This document shows, piece by piece, positions 51,044-60,184 of a stretch of DNA of 64,000 nucleotides. This DNA is from Fervidifonticultor_A tertius (GTDB lineage: Bacteria > Sysuimicrobiota > Sysuimicrobiia > Sysuimicrobiales > Humicultoraceae). Under the pieces are notes generated by a model. The model was not told where the DNA came from and did no database searches. It worked only from the letters and a program-made list of their open reading frames with translations. The position numbers and the translations under genes are program-made. Where the stretch lies: the NCBI GenBank assembly GCA_031459235.1, contig JAVKIY010000006.1:3213-67212 (forward strand), written 5' to 3'. Numbering within the stretch: the first letter of the stretch is position 1; each line of letters begins with the position of its first letter.

Positions 51044-52267
51044 TCACGAAGCACCCGCGAGGCCGAACGCCCGTCCCGCCTCGGCGGCCAGGTACCGGCC
51101 GATCGCGAGCGATGCCGTGGCCGCTGGCGACGGCGCGTTCAGCACGTGGATGGCCCGCTCGGACGAGACGATGTGGAAGTCGTCCACCAGGGTCCCGTCA
51201 GGCGCCACGGCCTGCGCGCGCACGCCCGCCCCCCCCCGCTCTAGGTCGTCGGCGCGCAGGTCCGGAACCAAGCGCCGCAGGGCGCGCGCGAACGCGGCCT
51301 TCGAAAGCGAGCGCGCCACCTCGTCCACCCCGGTCCGCCAGTAGCGCCGCGCCAGGCGCCAGAAACCGGCGTAGCCCAGCGTACCGAGGAGCTCGCCCGG
51401 GTGAAGGCGGTTCCACGCGTAGCCCTCGCGCGCGAGCGCGAGCACCGCGTTGGGCCCGGCCTCGACGCGACCGTCCACCATCCGCGTGAGGTGCACGCCC
51501 AGGAAAGGCAGCGCGGGATCGGGCACCGGGTAGATGAGGCCGCGCACGAGATCGCGGCGCTGCGGTCGCAGGACGTAGTACTCCCCGCGGAACGGCAGGA
51601 TCCGTACGCCGACGCGCGCGCCGGCGAGACGTGCCACGACGTCGGCATACAGCCCCGCGCAGGTGACCAGGTACCGCGCGGCGATCTCGCGGCCGCCCGC
51701 GTGCACGACCAGGCCGTCGGGCAGGCGACGGACCGCGGTGACCCGCGCCCCGGTCACGACAGTCGCGCCGCGGCGCCGCACGTCGGTCGCGAGCGCGTCG
51801 GCCACGGCGGCGAAGCTCAGGCTCGCGGTGTGCGGCGAGTAGATCGCTTCGACGGCCGCGGCATGCGGTTCGATCTCGCGGAGCCGCTCGGGCCCGATGT
51901 GCTCCAGCCCGGGCACACCGTTGGCGCGCCCGCGCGCGAGCAGGTCGCGCAGCCGTGGCACCTCCTCGGGCGCAACGGCGACGATGACCTTGCCGGTCGG
52001 TGCGATCGGAACGCCTGACGCAGCGCAGAACTCGCGCATGAGCCGGACGCCCTCGACGCAGAGGCGGGCTCGCACCGAGCCGGGCCGATAGTAGATCCCG
52101 GCGTGCAGCACGCCGCTGTTGTGGCCGGTCTGGTGCCGCGCGAGCGCGTCTTCCTTCTCGAGTAGGGCCACACGGAGGTCGGGATACCGGTCGAGCAGGG
52201 CCCGTGCCGTCGCCAGTCCCACGATGCCTCCGCCGACGACGACCACGTCGTACCGTCCGTCGTTCAC
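51044..52267 (-). CDS. lhgO: L-2-hydroxyglutarate oxidase (FAD-dependent, LhgO/DAO family)
   Basis: 407 residues. FAD motif DVVVVGGGIVGLATARAL (residues 6-23), EKEDALARHQTGHNSGVLHA (the H-Q-T-G/S-H-N-S-G-V-x-H-A signature of L-2-hydroxyglutarate dehydrogenases/oxidases), GIYYRPGSVRARLCVEG, then the C-terminal VRAQAV and FHIVSSERAIHVLNAPSPAAT blocks. The enzyme oxidises L-2-hydroxyglutarate to 2-oxoglutarate, delivering electrons to oxygen or the quinone pool. GTG start at 52267. The gene diverges from the MFS gene at 52346. Confidence 0.88.
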   Translation of the reverse strand: MNDGRYDVVVVGGGIVGLATARALLDRYPDLRVALLEKEDALARHQTGHNSGVLHAGIYYRPGSVRARLCVEGVRLMREFCAASGVPIAPTGKVIVAVAPEEVPRLRDLLARGRANGVPGLEHIGPERLREIEPHAAAVEAIYSPHTASLSFAAVADALATDVRRRGATVVTGARVTAVRRLPDGLVVHAGGREIAARYLVTCAGLYADVVARLAGARVGVRILPFRGEYYVLRPQRRDLVRGLIYPVPDPALPFLGVHLTRMVDGRVEAGPNAVLALAREGYAWNRLHPGELLGTLGYAGFWRLARRYWRTGVDEVARSLSKAAFARALRRLVPDLRADDLERGGAGVRAQAVAPDGTLVDDFHIVSSERAIHVLNAPSPAATASLAIGRYLAAEAGRAFGLAGAS

Positions 52268-52345
52268 GGAGGCGGGAGTTCTCGCGCACCGCGGGGCGGA
52301 CCTGCCGGCAGGAGGCGCGCGCCGTGACCGGAAGTCTGGTGCACC

Positions 52346-53923
52346 ATGGCATCGTTGCGCGGCACTCTCTTCGCCGCGATCCTTGGCTCGGGCATCGTCT
52401 TCCTCGACACGACCGTCGTCAACGTCGCGCTCCCGCGGATCGGCACCGACCTCCCCGCGACCGTCGTGGGCGTGCTCGAGGGCCAGGCGTACGTCTACAA
52501 CGGGTACCTGTTGTCGCTGAGCGCGCTGCTCATCCTGGCCGGCGCGCTCGCCGACTTCTACGGCCGGCGCCGGACGTTCGTGGTGGGCCTCGCCGGGTTC
52601 GGCGTCACCTCGGTGCTGTGCGGACTGGCCCCCACCATGGAGTGGCTGGTGGCGTTCCGCGTGCTGCAAGGGGCGGCGGGCGCGCTGCTCGTGCCGGGCT
52701 CACTCGCGCTCATCACCGCGGCGTTTGGCGGCGAGGCGCAGGGCCGCGCCTTCGGCCTGTGGGCGGGCGCCTCGGGCGCGACCACCATCCTGGGGCCGCT
52801 CGTCGGCGGCATCCTGGTGGACGTGGTGTCCTGGCGCGCCGCGTTCCTGATCAACGCGCCGCTGGTCGCCGTGGGGCTGTGGGTGACGCTCCGCGCGGTG
52901 GAGGAGAGCCGCGACGAGTCCGCGACCGGCGCCTTCGACTGGCCCGGGGCCGCGGTCGTGGCGATCGCGGTGGGCGGGCTGGCCTTCGGCGGCATCTACG
53001 GGCAGCAGCGCGAGTGGCGCGACCCGCTCGCGTTCGCGGCGCTGGCCGCTGGCGCCGGAGCCGCGGTGGCGTTCCCATTCCTGGCGGCCCGCTCCCAGCA
53101 CCCGTTGGTGCCGCTCCACCTGTTCCGCTCGAGAAACTTCACCGTCACGAACGTCTCGACGCTCGTCATCTACGGCGCGCTCTACGTGACCTTCTACTAC
53201 GTCCCGCTGTTCATGCAGGGGACCCTCGGGTACACGGCCGCGGCCGCGGGGCTCGCGGGCATCCCGTCCACCCTGCTGCTCGTGTTCTTCTCGTCGCGCT
53301 TCGGGGCGCTCGCCGGCCGCCATGGTCCCCGGCGCTTCATGGCGGCGGGCCCGGCGTTGATGGCGCTCGGCGTCGCCTGGATGCTCCGCGTGCCCGCGGC
53401 GAGCGCGGCCTGGGGGTTCCAGCCGGGCAACCCGGCGACCCTGATCCCGCCGGCCTCTTACCTGATCGACTTCCTGCCAGCCTACCTGGTGTACGGTATC
53501 GGCCTCACCATCATGGTCGCGCCGCTCACCACGTGCCTGATGACCTCGGTGCCCGTGCGCAACTCCGGGGTCGCCTCCGCGATCAACAACGCCATCTCGC
53601 GCATCGGCCCGCAGCTCGCCGGCGCGGCGATCTTCGTGGCGGTGACCGCGGGCTTCTACGCCGACCTGGCGGCGCGCATCCCCGGCCTCGACGTCTCGGC
53701 CGCCGACGTGCGCGCGCGCATCGCGCCCCTGAACCGACCCGCCCCGGACCTGCCGGCCGACCAGGTCGCGGCCGCGCGCGACGCCTCGACCCGCGCGTTT
53801 CGCACGGCGATGCTCATCAGCGTCGCGCTCCTGGCCGCGGGCGCGGCGATCAACGCCGTCTGGATCACCGACCCGCCGCGCGCCGGGTCAGGCACGGGCG
53901 GCAGCGGCACCGCCCCAGGCTGA
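52346..53923 (+). CDS. MFS transporter, DHA2 family, second copy
   Basis: 525 residues with about 14 membrane helices. Motif blocks: SGIVFLDTTVVNVALPRIG (helix 1 motif), LADFYGRRRTFVVGL (motif A), RVLQGAAGALLVPGSLALIT (motif B) and TILGPLVGGILVD (motif C). It belongs to the EmrB/QacA exporters and differs from the copy at 46132, so it is probably specific to another compound. It appears monocistronic. Confidence 0.9.
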   Translation: MASLRGTLFAAILGSGIVFLDTTVVNVALPRIGTDLPATVVGVLEGQAYVYNGYLLSLSALLILAGALADFYGRRRTFVVGLAGFGVTSVLCGLAPTMEWLVAFRVLQGAAGALLVPGSLALITAAFGGEAQGRAFGLWAGASGATTILGPLVGGILVDVVSWRAAFLINAPLVAVGLWVTLRAVEESRDESATGAFDWPGAAVVAIAVGGLAFGGIYGQQREWRDPLAFAALAAGAGAAVAFPFLAARSQHPLVPLHLFRSRNFTVTNVSTLVIYGALYVTFYYVPLFMQGTLGYTAAAAGLAGIPSTLLLVFFSSRFGALAGRHGPRRFMAAGPALMALGVAWMLRVPAASAAWGFQPGNPATLIPPASYLIDFLPAYLVYGIGLTIMVAPLTTCLMTSVPVRNSGVASAINNAISRIGPQLAGAAIFVAVTAGFYADLAARIPGLDVSAADVRARIAPLNRPAPDLPADQVAAARDASTRAFRTAMLISVALLAAGAAINAVWITDPPRAGSGTGGSGTAPG

Positions 53924-53942
53924 GGACGCCCGCCCCGCCCGT

Positions 53943-54119
53943 TCATGGCGCCCCCACCGCGGTAGTCCACGCCGCCGCGACGTCCGCCAGCTCACGGACC
54001 ACGTCCTCCGCTGCGCGGCCGCGGACGCGCAGCCCGTGGTCGGCGCCATCGATCACGTGCAGCGTCGCCTGCGAAAGCCGCGCGACCGTGTCCGCCAGAA
54101 GGTCGGGCCGTGCGAAGCC
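53943..54119 (-). pseudogene. C-terminal remnant of an alpha/beta-hydrolase
   Basis: Fifty-eight codons reading GFARPDLLADTVARLSQATL and HVIDGADHGLRVRGRAAEDV, ending in AAAWTTAVGAP. This matches the last part of dienelactone-hydrolase/KANL3-like alpha/beta-hydrolases, with the catalytic Asp region (normally G-x-R-D-x-F) just lost and the catalytic His in GADHGL. Upstream the frame dissolves into the IMP dehydrogenase promoter/leader, so the first two thirds are gone. Confidence 0.6.
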
Positions 54120-54133
54120 GTCCTTCGGTTGAG

Positions 54134-54142
54134 TGGTATCAT
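54134..54142 (+). promoter_or_regulatory. Extended -10 promoter for IMP dehydrogenase
   Basis: TGGTATCAT: a TATCAT hexamer (one mismatch to TATAAT) with the TG extension one base upstream. It lies about 50 bases before the ATG at 54193. No good -35 is visible, which is common for extended -10 promoters. Transcription would start near 54149. Confidence 0.45.
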
Positions 54143-54192
54143 GGAAGCCCGGGGAGGTCTCGCACCGCTGGCCCCCCGCAGGAGCCGCGCGC

Positions 54193-55635
54193 ATGCACGA
54201 GCGATCCATTCGGCTGGGACTCACCTTCGACGACGTCCTCCTGGTCCCCAAGCGCTCAGGTGTCGCCACCCGCGCGCAGGTCGATACGCGCTCGCGCCTG
54301 ACCCGCCGCATCGAGGTGGCGGTGCCCATCGTGAGCGCCAATATGGACGCGGTCACGGAGAGCGCCATGGCGATCGCGATGGCACGCGAGGGCGGCATCG
54401 GCATCATCCACCGGTTCCTGAGCGTGGAGCAGCAGGTGGCTGAGGTGCGCCGGGTCAAGCGGGCGGAGAGCATCGTCATCGACGAGCCGTATCAGTTCGG
54501 CCCGGAGCGCACTGTGCGCGACGCGCTGGCGTTCATGGAGGAGCACGGGTCCGCGGGGCTGCTCGTCGTCAACGGCGCCGGCCAGCTCCTCGGGCTGGTC
54601 ACCGCGCGCGACCTCCTGTTCGCGAACGGCGGGGACGAGACGCTGGCGTCGGTGATGACCCCGCGCGAGCGGCTGGTAACCGCGCCGCCCGATGTGGACC
54701 CGGAGGAGGCGCGTACGATCCTGCACCGCCACCGGATCGAGAAGCTACCGCTGGTGGATGCCTCGGGCCGGCTGGCGGGACTCATCACCAGCCGCGACAT
54801 CCGCAGCCGACTGAAGCACCCCTGGGCGACCAAGGACCCCAAAGGGCGCCTGCGGGTGGGCGCCGCCGTCGGCGTGCGCGGGGACTACCTCGAGCGGGCC
54901 GCGGCCCTGGTGGACGAGGGCGTCGACGTGCTCGTGCTCGACGTGGCGCACGGCCACACCGAGGCCGCGCTGGCCGCGCTCGAGCGTCTGCGCGAGCGCT
55001 TCCCCGACACCGACATCGTCGCGGGCAACGTCGCTACCGCCGATGGCGCGCGCGACCTGATCGCGCGCGGCGCCGACGCGGTCAAGGTCGGCGTGGGCCC
55101 GGGCTCCACGTGCACCACGCGCATCGTCACCGGCGCGGGCGTCCCGCAGCTCACCGCCATCCTGGACTGCGCGGAGGCGGCCGCGCCCCACGGCGTGCCG
55201 ATCATCGCCGACGGCGGCATCCGGAACTCCGGCGACCTGACCAAGGCGCTGGCCGCGGGCGCGAGCACGGCCATGCTCGGGAACCTGCTGGCCGGCACCG
55301 AGGAGAGCCCGGGCGCGCTCGTCATCCGCAACGGCCGCCAGTACAAGACCTACCGCGGCATGGCCAGCCTGTGGGCCGCGGCGCGGCGGCAGTCGCTGGA
55401 CAGGCCGGTCGAGGACGAAGACCTGAGCCAGATCGTGGCCGAGGGCGTGGAGGCGACGGTGCCCTACCGCGGCAAGGCCGGCGACGTCCTGGGGCAGCTC
55501 GTGGGCGGCTTGCGCTCGGGCATGAGCTACTGCGGCGCGCGTACCATCGCCGAGCTGTGGGAGCGCGCCGAGTTCATCCAGATCACAGCCGCGGGCTGGA
55601 AGGAGAGCCTGCCGCACGACATCGAGCCGGCCTGA
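54193..55635 (+). CDS. guaB: IMP dehydrogenase
   Basis: 480 residues, the committed enzyme of GMP synthesis (IMP to XMP, NAD-dependent). LTFDDVLLVPKRS at the N-terminus, two CBS repeats (about residues 95-205; MTPRERLVTAPPDVDPEEAR and LPLVDASGRLAGLITSRDI), and the catalytic loop GVGPGSTCTTR with Cys307. ADGGIRNSGDLTKALAAGAS and the KTYRGMAS flap region complete the site. The ATG has AGGAG eight bases upstream. It is followed after 26 bases by a pterin dehydratase gene. Confidence 0.96.
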   Translation: MHERSIRLGLTFDDVLLVPKRSGVATRAQVDTRSRLTRRIEVAVPIVSANMDAVTESAMAIAMAREGGIGIIHRFLSVEQQVAEVRRVKRAESIVIDEPYQFGPERTVRDALAFMEEHGSAGLLVVNGAGQLLGLVTARDLLFANGGDETLASVMTPRERLVTAPPDVDPEEARTILHRHRIEKLPLVDASGRLAGLITSRDIRSRLKHPWATKDPKGRLRVGAAVGVRGDYLERAAALVDEGVDVLVLDVAHGHTEAALAALERLRERFPDTDIVAGNVATADGARDLIARGADAVKVGVGPGSTCTTRIVTGAGVPQLTAILDCAEAAAPHGVPIIADGGIRNSGDLTKALAAGASTAMLGNLLAGTEESPGALVIRNGRQYKTYRGMASLWAAARRQSLDRPVEDEDLSQIVAEGVEATVPYRGKAGDVLGQLVGGLRSGMSYCGARTIAELWERAEFIQITAAGWKESLPHDIEPA

Positions 55636-55661
55636 GCCTGCGCGACTGGGGGGGGAACGGG

Positions 55662-56015
55662 ATGTCGCTGATCGAGATGCGGTGCACCGCGTGCCGCGTG
55701 GGCGAGCCCACGGTCACGGACGAGGAGATCGAGGCGCTGCGGCCGCAGGTGCCGGACTGGGCCATCGTCGAGCGCGACGGCATCAAGCGGCTGGAGCGGG
55801 TCTTCCGGTTCCCGAACTTCGCGGCCGCGCTGCGGTTCACCAATCGGGTTGGCGCGCTCGCCGAGTCCGAAGGGCATCACCCCGCGCTGCTCACCGAGTG
55901 GGGCCGGGTCACCGTCACCTGGTGGACGCACAAAATCCGGGGCCTGCACCGCAACGACTTCATCATGGCGGCCAAGACCGACCGCGCCTACCAGGAAGAC
56001 GCGCCGATGCCCTAA
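55662..56015 (+). CDS. 4a-hydroxytetrahydrobiopterin dehydratase (PCD/DCoH family)
   Basis: 117 residues. VTDEEIEALRPQVPDWAIVE, FRFPNFAAALRFTNRVGALA, ESEGHHPALLTEWGRVTVTW and TWWTHKIRGLHRNDFIMAAK follow the PCD pattern; the catalytic histidines are in EGHHPAL and THKIRGL. The enzyme dehydrates the pterin carbinolamine made by aromatic amino acid hydroxylases, though many bacteria have orphan copies with a wider pterin role. It starts after GGGGG. A cysteine pair in the N-terminal extension (MRCTACRVG) is extra compared with most PCDs. Confidence 0.92.
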   Translation: MSLIEMRCTACRVGEPTVTDEEIEALRPQVPDWAIVERDGIKRLERVFRFPNFAAALRFTNRVGALAESEGHHPALLTEWGRVTVTWWTHKIRGLHRNDFIMAAKTDRAYQEDAPMP

Positions 56016-56160
56016 GGCGATGCCCGGGGAGCCGGCGCGGTGCCCCCCGTGAGCCCTCCGGCGGCGACCTCGCGCGCCCCGCAGGGAGTCCGTTCCAGCT
56101 CAACATCCTGATGGATGCGTAGTGGGCGCGGACCGCTACGCGCCTTCCCGTAGCCTATCG

Positions 56161-56189
56161 TTGCAGTCCTGCGGATTCTGGAGTAGCAT
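56161..56189 (+). promoter_or_regulatory. Possible promoter of the PotD-type transport operon
   Basis: TTGCAG (56161-56166), 17 bases, TAGCAT (56184-56189), 38 bases before the ATG at 56228. Three of six and four of six matches to consensus with ideal spacing. The 212-base gap 56016-56227 otherwise shows no gene. Confidence 0.4.
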
Positions 56190-56227
56190 GACGGCGAACA
56201 CGCCAAAAGCGAAGGGTCCGGGGGGGA

Positions 56228-57307
56228 ATGGGGTTGAGAGCACCGGGTTGGCTGACTCGCTCGTCGTCGCTGATCTCGCTGGGGCTCGTCGCGGTCCTGC
56301 TCGCGAGCCTGCTCGTCCTGCCCGCCGCCGCCGCACCCCGGGTGCGGCTCACGATGTTCATCTGGGCCGGCGCGAACCAGGGCGTCGTCCCGCGCGAGGT
56401 CGTCGCCCGCTACCTGCGCAGCCGCCCCGAGGTGGAGATCGAGTTCTGGGAGTCCAACAACGCCGTCACCTACCCGCGGATGATCGCGGCCAAGCAGGCG
56501 GACCCCAACCGGCCCCTGATCAACTTCGGGTACTTCAACATCGACATCAGCAACCGGGGCGACACGGATGACATGTGGGTGCCGATGAACCCCGCGCGCA
56601 TCCCGGCCATCAACCGCATCCACCCCACGCTGCGCCGCCCGGGGAACCGCGGCGTCGGCTACGGGATCAGCGGGCTCGGGCTGATGTACAACAAGAACCT
56701 CGTGCGCGAGGCGCCGACGTCCTGGGCCGACCTGTGGGATCCCAAGTGGCGGGGCCGGGTCACGTTCTTCGACAACAACTTCATCCCGCTGGTACTGGCG
56801 GCGCGCATGAACGGGGGCAGCGAGGCCAACATCGACGCGGGGTTCCGCATCTGGGCCGAGAACGCCCGGAACCTGCGCGCGCTGGTCACCAGCAACGACC
56901 AGCTCCGGAACCTGCTCGTGACCGGCGAGGCGCACATCGCGCCGTGGTTCGCCAGCATCTACAAGTTCTGGGAGACCGAGGGGGCGCCGCTGGGCTTCGC
57001 CGTCCCGAAGGAAGGCATGGTCGCCTTCCCGATCTACCTGCAGATCGTCAAGGGCAGCACCCCCGAGCAGATCCGGGTCGCGGAGGAGATCATCAACGAG
57101 CTCCTCACGACCGAGAACAACGCGCGCTACGCGCGGCTGACCTTCGGCGTTCCGTCGCTGCCCGACGCGGAGATGGCCGAGTCCGTCCGCGCCATCCTGA
57201 GCCCCAGGCAGCTCGACACGGCGATCTGGCTCGATTGGGCCACGATGGGGCAGAAGGCCAGCGAGTGGCGGCAGCGCTGGGAGCGCGACGTCAAGTCGCG
57301 GCTGTAG
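56228..57307 (+). CDS. PotD-like ABC substrate-binding protein
   Basis: 359 residues. Signal peptide with a hydrophobic core (LISLGLVAVLLASLLVLPAA). The rest is an SBP class like PotD/iron-binding AfuA: GVGYGISGLGLMYNKNLV (about residues 141-158), APTSWADLWDPKWRGRVTFF, and GFAVPKEGMVAFPIYLQIVK. It captures a polyamine-like or metal-chelate-like ligand for the ATPase and two permeases that follow. A GC hairpin lies after its stop. Confidence 0.85.
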   Translation: MGLRAPGWLTRSSSLISLGLVAVLLASLLVLPAAAAPRVRLTMFIWAGANQGVVPREVVARYLRSRPEVEIEFWESNNAVTYPRMIAAKQADPNRPLINFGYFNIDISNRGDTDDMWVPMNPARIPAINRIHPTLRRPGNRGVGYGISGLGLMYNKNLVREAPTSWADLWDPKWRGRVTFFDNNFIPLVLAARMNGGSEANIDAGFRIWAENARNLRALVTSNDQLRNLLVTGEAHIAPWFASIYKFWETEGAPLGFAVPKEGMVAFPIYLQIVKGSTPEQIRVAEEIINELLTTENNARYARLTFGVPSLPDAEMAESVRAILSPRQLDTAIWLDWATMGQKASEWRQRWERDVKSRL

Positions 57308-57332
57308 CGCCCTGACCGTGCGGCGCGCGGCG

Positions 57333-57362
57333 CCGGGGGCCGGCGGGCACGCCGGCCCCCGG
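57333..57362 (+). other. Strong hairpin between binding-protein and ATPase genes
   Basis: A perfect 13-bp stem (CCGGGGGCCGGCG and complement) with a 4-base loop, 30 bases before the ATPase start. No U-tract follows, so it probably stabilises the upstream mRNA or slows polymerase rather than stopping it. It parallels the hairpin at 14201. Confidence 0.5.
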
Positions 57363-57391
57363 TCCGTCCCACGGCCCCGTCGAGCCGGCGC

Positions 57392-58489
57392 ATGAGCGAG
57401 CACTCGGTCACGCGCGGTCACGGCGCCGACGTCGAGGTCCGCGCCGTCACCAAGCGCTTCGGCCCGGTGGCGGCGGTGGATGACGTCTCGCTGACGGTGC
57501 GGGGCGGCGAGTTCTTCTCGCTGCTCGGCCCCTCGGGCTGCGGCAAGACCACCACGCTGCGGGTGATCGGTGGGTTCGAGCGCACCGACGCCGGCGAGGT
57601 GTTCATCGACGGTCGGCCGATGGGCCAGACGCCGCCCAACCGCCGGCCCACCAACATCGTCTTCCAACGGCTGGCGCTCTTCCCGCACTACACGGTCTAC
57701 GACAACGTGGCGTTCGGGTTGCGGATGCAACGCCTGCCCGACGCCGAGGTCCGCCGGCGCACGCGCGACGCGCTGGATTTGGTGCAACTGCCCGGGCTCG
57801 AGAACCGCCGCATCAGCCAGCTTTCGGGCGGGCAACAGCAGCGGGTCGCCCTGGCGCGGGCGCTGGTGAACGAGCCGCGCGTGTTGCTCCTCGACGAGCC
57901 GCTGAGCGCGCTCGACCTCAAGCTGCGCCTCCAGATGCAGGAGGAGCTCAAGCGGCTCCAGCACCGGCTCGGCACCACGTTCATCTACGTGACCCACGAC
58001 CAGGGCGAGGCGCTGGCGATGAGCGACCGCGTCGGCGTCATGAACGCCGGCCGGCTGCTCCAGGTGGGCGCCCCGATGGAGATCTACGAGCGCCCGACGA
58101 ACCGCTTCGTGGCCAACTTCATCGGCGACGCCAACCTGATCGACGGAATCGCCGGGGGCGTCGAGCGTGGCCGGGTCACCGTGCGGGTCGGTGGCGGCGT
58201 GGTCGGCGCGCGCGCGCGCGGCGACGAGCACGCCGGCGCGCCGGTGACCGTGTGCGTGCGGCCCGAACGCCTGCGCCTGCACGCGTCGGGCGGCCCGCCG
58301 GGCGCCCTGCGCGCGCGGATCGAGGACCGCGCCTTCTCCGGCTACGTCATCAAGTACCGGCTGGCCGGCGACGGCCTGCGCCTGCACGCCGCGGTGCCCT
58401 ATGTGGGCGGCGCGCCGCTGTTCGAGGTCGGCGACGAGGTGACCGTGGCCTGGGACCCGGACCAGGCGGTCTCGGTGGGCCGGGAGTGA
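57392..58489 (+). CDS. ABC transporter ATP-binding protein, PotA type
   Basis: 365 residues. Walker A GPSGCGKTT (46-54), Q-loop Gln92, signature LSGGQQQRVALARAL (144-158), Walker B VLLLDEP (164-170), D-loop SALD, H-loop THD (about 206-208). The C-terminal TOBE domain (about residues 240-365) is typical of PotA/FbpC/UgpC proteins. It drives import through the two permeases behind it. It is the only ABC ATPase gene in this window, so it might also serve other permeases. GTGA overlap with the next gene. Confidence 0.95.
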   Translation: MSEHSVTRGHGADVEVRAVTKRFGPVAAVDDVSLTVRGGEFFSLLGPSGCGKTTTLRVIGGFERTDAGEVFIDGRPMGQTPPNRRPTNIVFQRLALFPHYTVYDNVAFGLRMQRLPDAEVRRRTRDALDLVQLPGLENRRISQLSGGQQQRVALARALVNEPRVLLLDEPLSALDLKLRLQMQEELKRLQHRLGTTFIYVTHDQGEALAMSDRVGVMNAGRLLQVGAPMEIYERPTNRFVANFIGDANLIDGIAGGVERGRVTVRVGGGVVGARARGDEHAGAPVTVCVRPERLRLHASGGPPGALRARIEDRAFSGYVIKYRLAGDGLRLHAAVPYVGGAPLFEVGDEVTVAWDPDQAVSVGRE

Positions 58490-59334
58490 AGCTGCGCGGC
58501 CCGGTGATCCTGGCGTTGATGGCGCCGGCGCTGGCGTTGATGGCCGTGCTCTACGTCGTCCCGCTCGGCGTCTACTTCATCAACAGCTTTCACGAGTTCC
58601 GCGACGGCCGCATCCTCCCGGCCTGGACCCTGCAGACCTACGTGAGGTACTTCACCGACCCGTTCTCGTACCGCGTGATCGGCACGTCCCTGCGGCTGTC
58701 GTTCGTCGTCACGGCCCTGGCCGTGCTCATCGGCTACCCGGTCGCCTACGCCCTACACACGCGCGTCCACCGCCCGGCGGCGCGGGCCGCAATCGCGCTG
58801 CTTCTGTTCTCGCCGCTGCTCGTCAGCGTGGTGGTCCGCACCTACGGCTGGCTGATCCTGCTCGCAAGCCAGGGCCTGGTCAACACCACGCTGCGAGGCC
58901 TGGGTCTGATCCAGGAACCGATCAGCCTACTGTTCAACATGCGCGGGGTCGTGATCAGCCTGACCCACATCCTGCTGCCGTTCGCCATCTTCCCGATCTA
59001 CAGCGTGATGGATCGGCTCGACCTGTCGCTGAAGGAGGCGGCGCGCGACCTCGGCGCGGGCTGGCGCGAGACCTTCCTCCACGTGACGCTGCCGCTGACG
59101 ATGCCCGGGATTGTCGCGGGCGCGCTCATCTGCTTCACCCTGGCGCTCTCGGCGTTCGTCACCCCGCAGCTGTTGGGCGGGGGCCGCGTCCAGGTGTTGC
59201 CGCTCGCAGTCTACAACAGCACGGTTGAGATCAACTGGCCGGGCGGCGCGGTGGCCGGGCTCACGCTGCTGGTCATCTCGATCGCGGCGGTGTGGGCCCT
59301 CAACGCGCTGCTCCGGAGGCTGCCAACGGTATGA
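58486..59334 (+). CDS. ABC permease, PotB type
   Basis: 282 residues from a GTG overlapping the ATPase stop. Six membrane segments; N-terminal VILALMAPALALMAVLYVVP; EAA loop SLKEAARDLGAGWRETFLHV (about residues 183-202). PotB/FbpB-type. Forms the channel with the PotC-type protein; ends in an ATGA overlap with it. Confidence 0.92.
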   Translation: MKLRGPVILALMAPALALMAVLYVVPLGVYFINSFHEFRDGRILPAWTLQTYVRYFTDPFSYRVIGTSLRLSFVVTALAVLIGYPVAYALHTRVHRPAARAAIALLLFSPLLVSVVVRTYGWLILLASQGLVNTTLRGLGLIQEPISLLFNMRGVVISLTHILLPFAIFPIYSVMDRLDLSLKEAARDLGAGWRETFLHVTLPLTMPGIVAGALICFTLALSAFVTPQLLGGGRVQVLPLAVYNSTVEINWPGGAVAGLTLLVISIAAVWALNALLRRLPTV

Positions 59335-60182
59335 GCGCGGCCGCGCCCGCCGAGCTGGCGATCGCGATCCGGGAGGCGCGCGCCGAGCGGCTACGCGACG
59401 GCGCGCTGCGGGCCATTCTGGTGCTCGGCGTCACGTTCATCCTGCTGCCGCTGGCCATCGTGGTGGTCTACTCGTTCAGCAGCGTGGCCTACGGCGTCTT
59501 CCCGCCGCCGGGCCTGTCGCTCCGATGGTACAGCCACCTCTTTGGCCTGGCGCCCTTCCGCGGCGCCTTCGTCCGCAGCGTGGTCATCGCGACCGCCGCG
59601 ACCGGGGTGGCGCTGGTCGCGGGGTTCCTGTGCGCGCTGGCGCTGGTGCGGTCACGCTTTCCCGGCAAGGAGGCGCTGCGCGGGTTCCTGCTCTCGCCAA
59701 TCGTCATCCCCAAGATCGTGCTCGGCGTGGGCTGGTTCATCTTCTTCGCGCGTCTGGGCCTTCAGGGCGGCGTCGTCCCGATCACGCTGGCCCACATCAT
59801 CGTGGTGCTGCCGTTCGTCGTGAACATCCTGGCCGCGAACCTGGTGGGCCTGGACGAGTCCATCGAAGAGGCGGCCCAGGACCTCGGCGCCTCGCCGCTG
59901 CGCGTGCTGTGGCACGTGGTGCTGCCGCAGATTCGCTCCGGGCTCGTGATCAGCGGCCTGCTGTCATTCATCGTGTCGTTCGACCAAGTGGAGAGCTCCA
60001 TCTTCTTGACGCGTGGCGAGAACAACACCCTCCCCATCGAGATGTTTCTCTATATGGAAAAGTGGCAGGACCCCACGATCGCGGCGCTCTCCGCGCTCCT
60101 GATCCTGTTCGCGGCGGCGGTGCTCGCCGCGGCACTGCTGGTCTCGCGCGGCACCAACCTGCGCCGCATGCTAGGCCGCTGA
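59331..60182 (+). CDS. ABC permease, PotC type
   Basis: 283 residues. N-terminal helix ILVLGVTFILLPLAIVVVYS, then FSSVAYGVFPPPGLSLRWY (the PotC-like W-Y segment), EAA loop SIEEAAQDLGASPLRVLWHV, and SFDQVESSIFLTRGENNTLP, characteristic of PotC. Partner of the preceding permease. The M28-like hydrolase begins two bases after its stop codon. Confidence 0.92.
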   Translation: MSAAAPAELAIAIREARAERLRDGALRAILVLGVTFILLPLAIVVVYSFSSVAYGVFPPPGLSLRWYSHLFGLAPFRGAFVRSVVIATAATGVALVAGFLCALALVRSRFPGKEALRGFLLSPIVIPKIVLGVGWFIFFARLGLQGGVVPITLAHIIVVLPFVVNILAANLVGLDESIEEAAQDLGASPLRVLWHVVLPQIRSGLVISGLLSFIVSFDQVESSIFLTRGENNTLPIEMFLYMEKWQDPTIAALSALLILFAAAVLAAALLVSRGTNLRRMLGR

Positions 60183-60184
60183 CC

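Noticed and set aside
57333..57362. Hairpin at 57333 as a full transcription terminator
   Set aside because: No U-tract follows and the downstream ATPase and permease genes lack their own promoter, so full termination is unlikely.
56012..58387. Open frame of 791 codons on the minus strand
   Set aside because: Mirror of the PotD and PotA genes; no recognisable motifs, whereas the plus-strand frames carry complete Walker and signature motifs.
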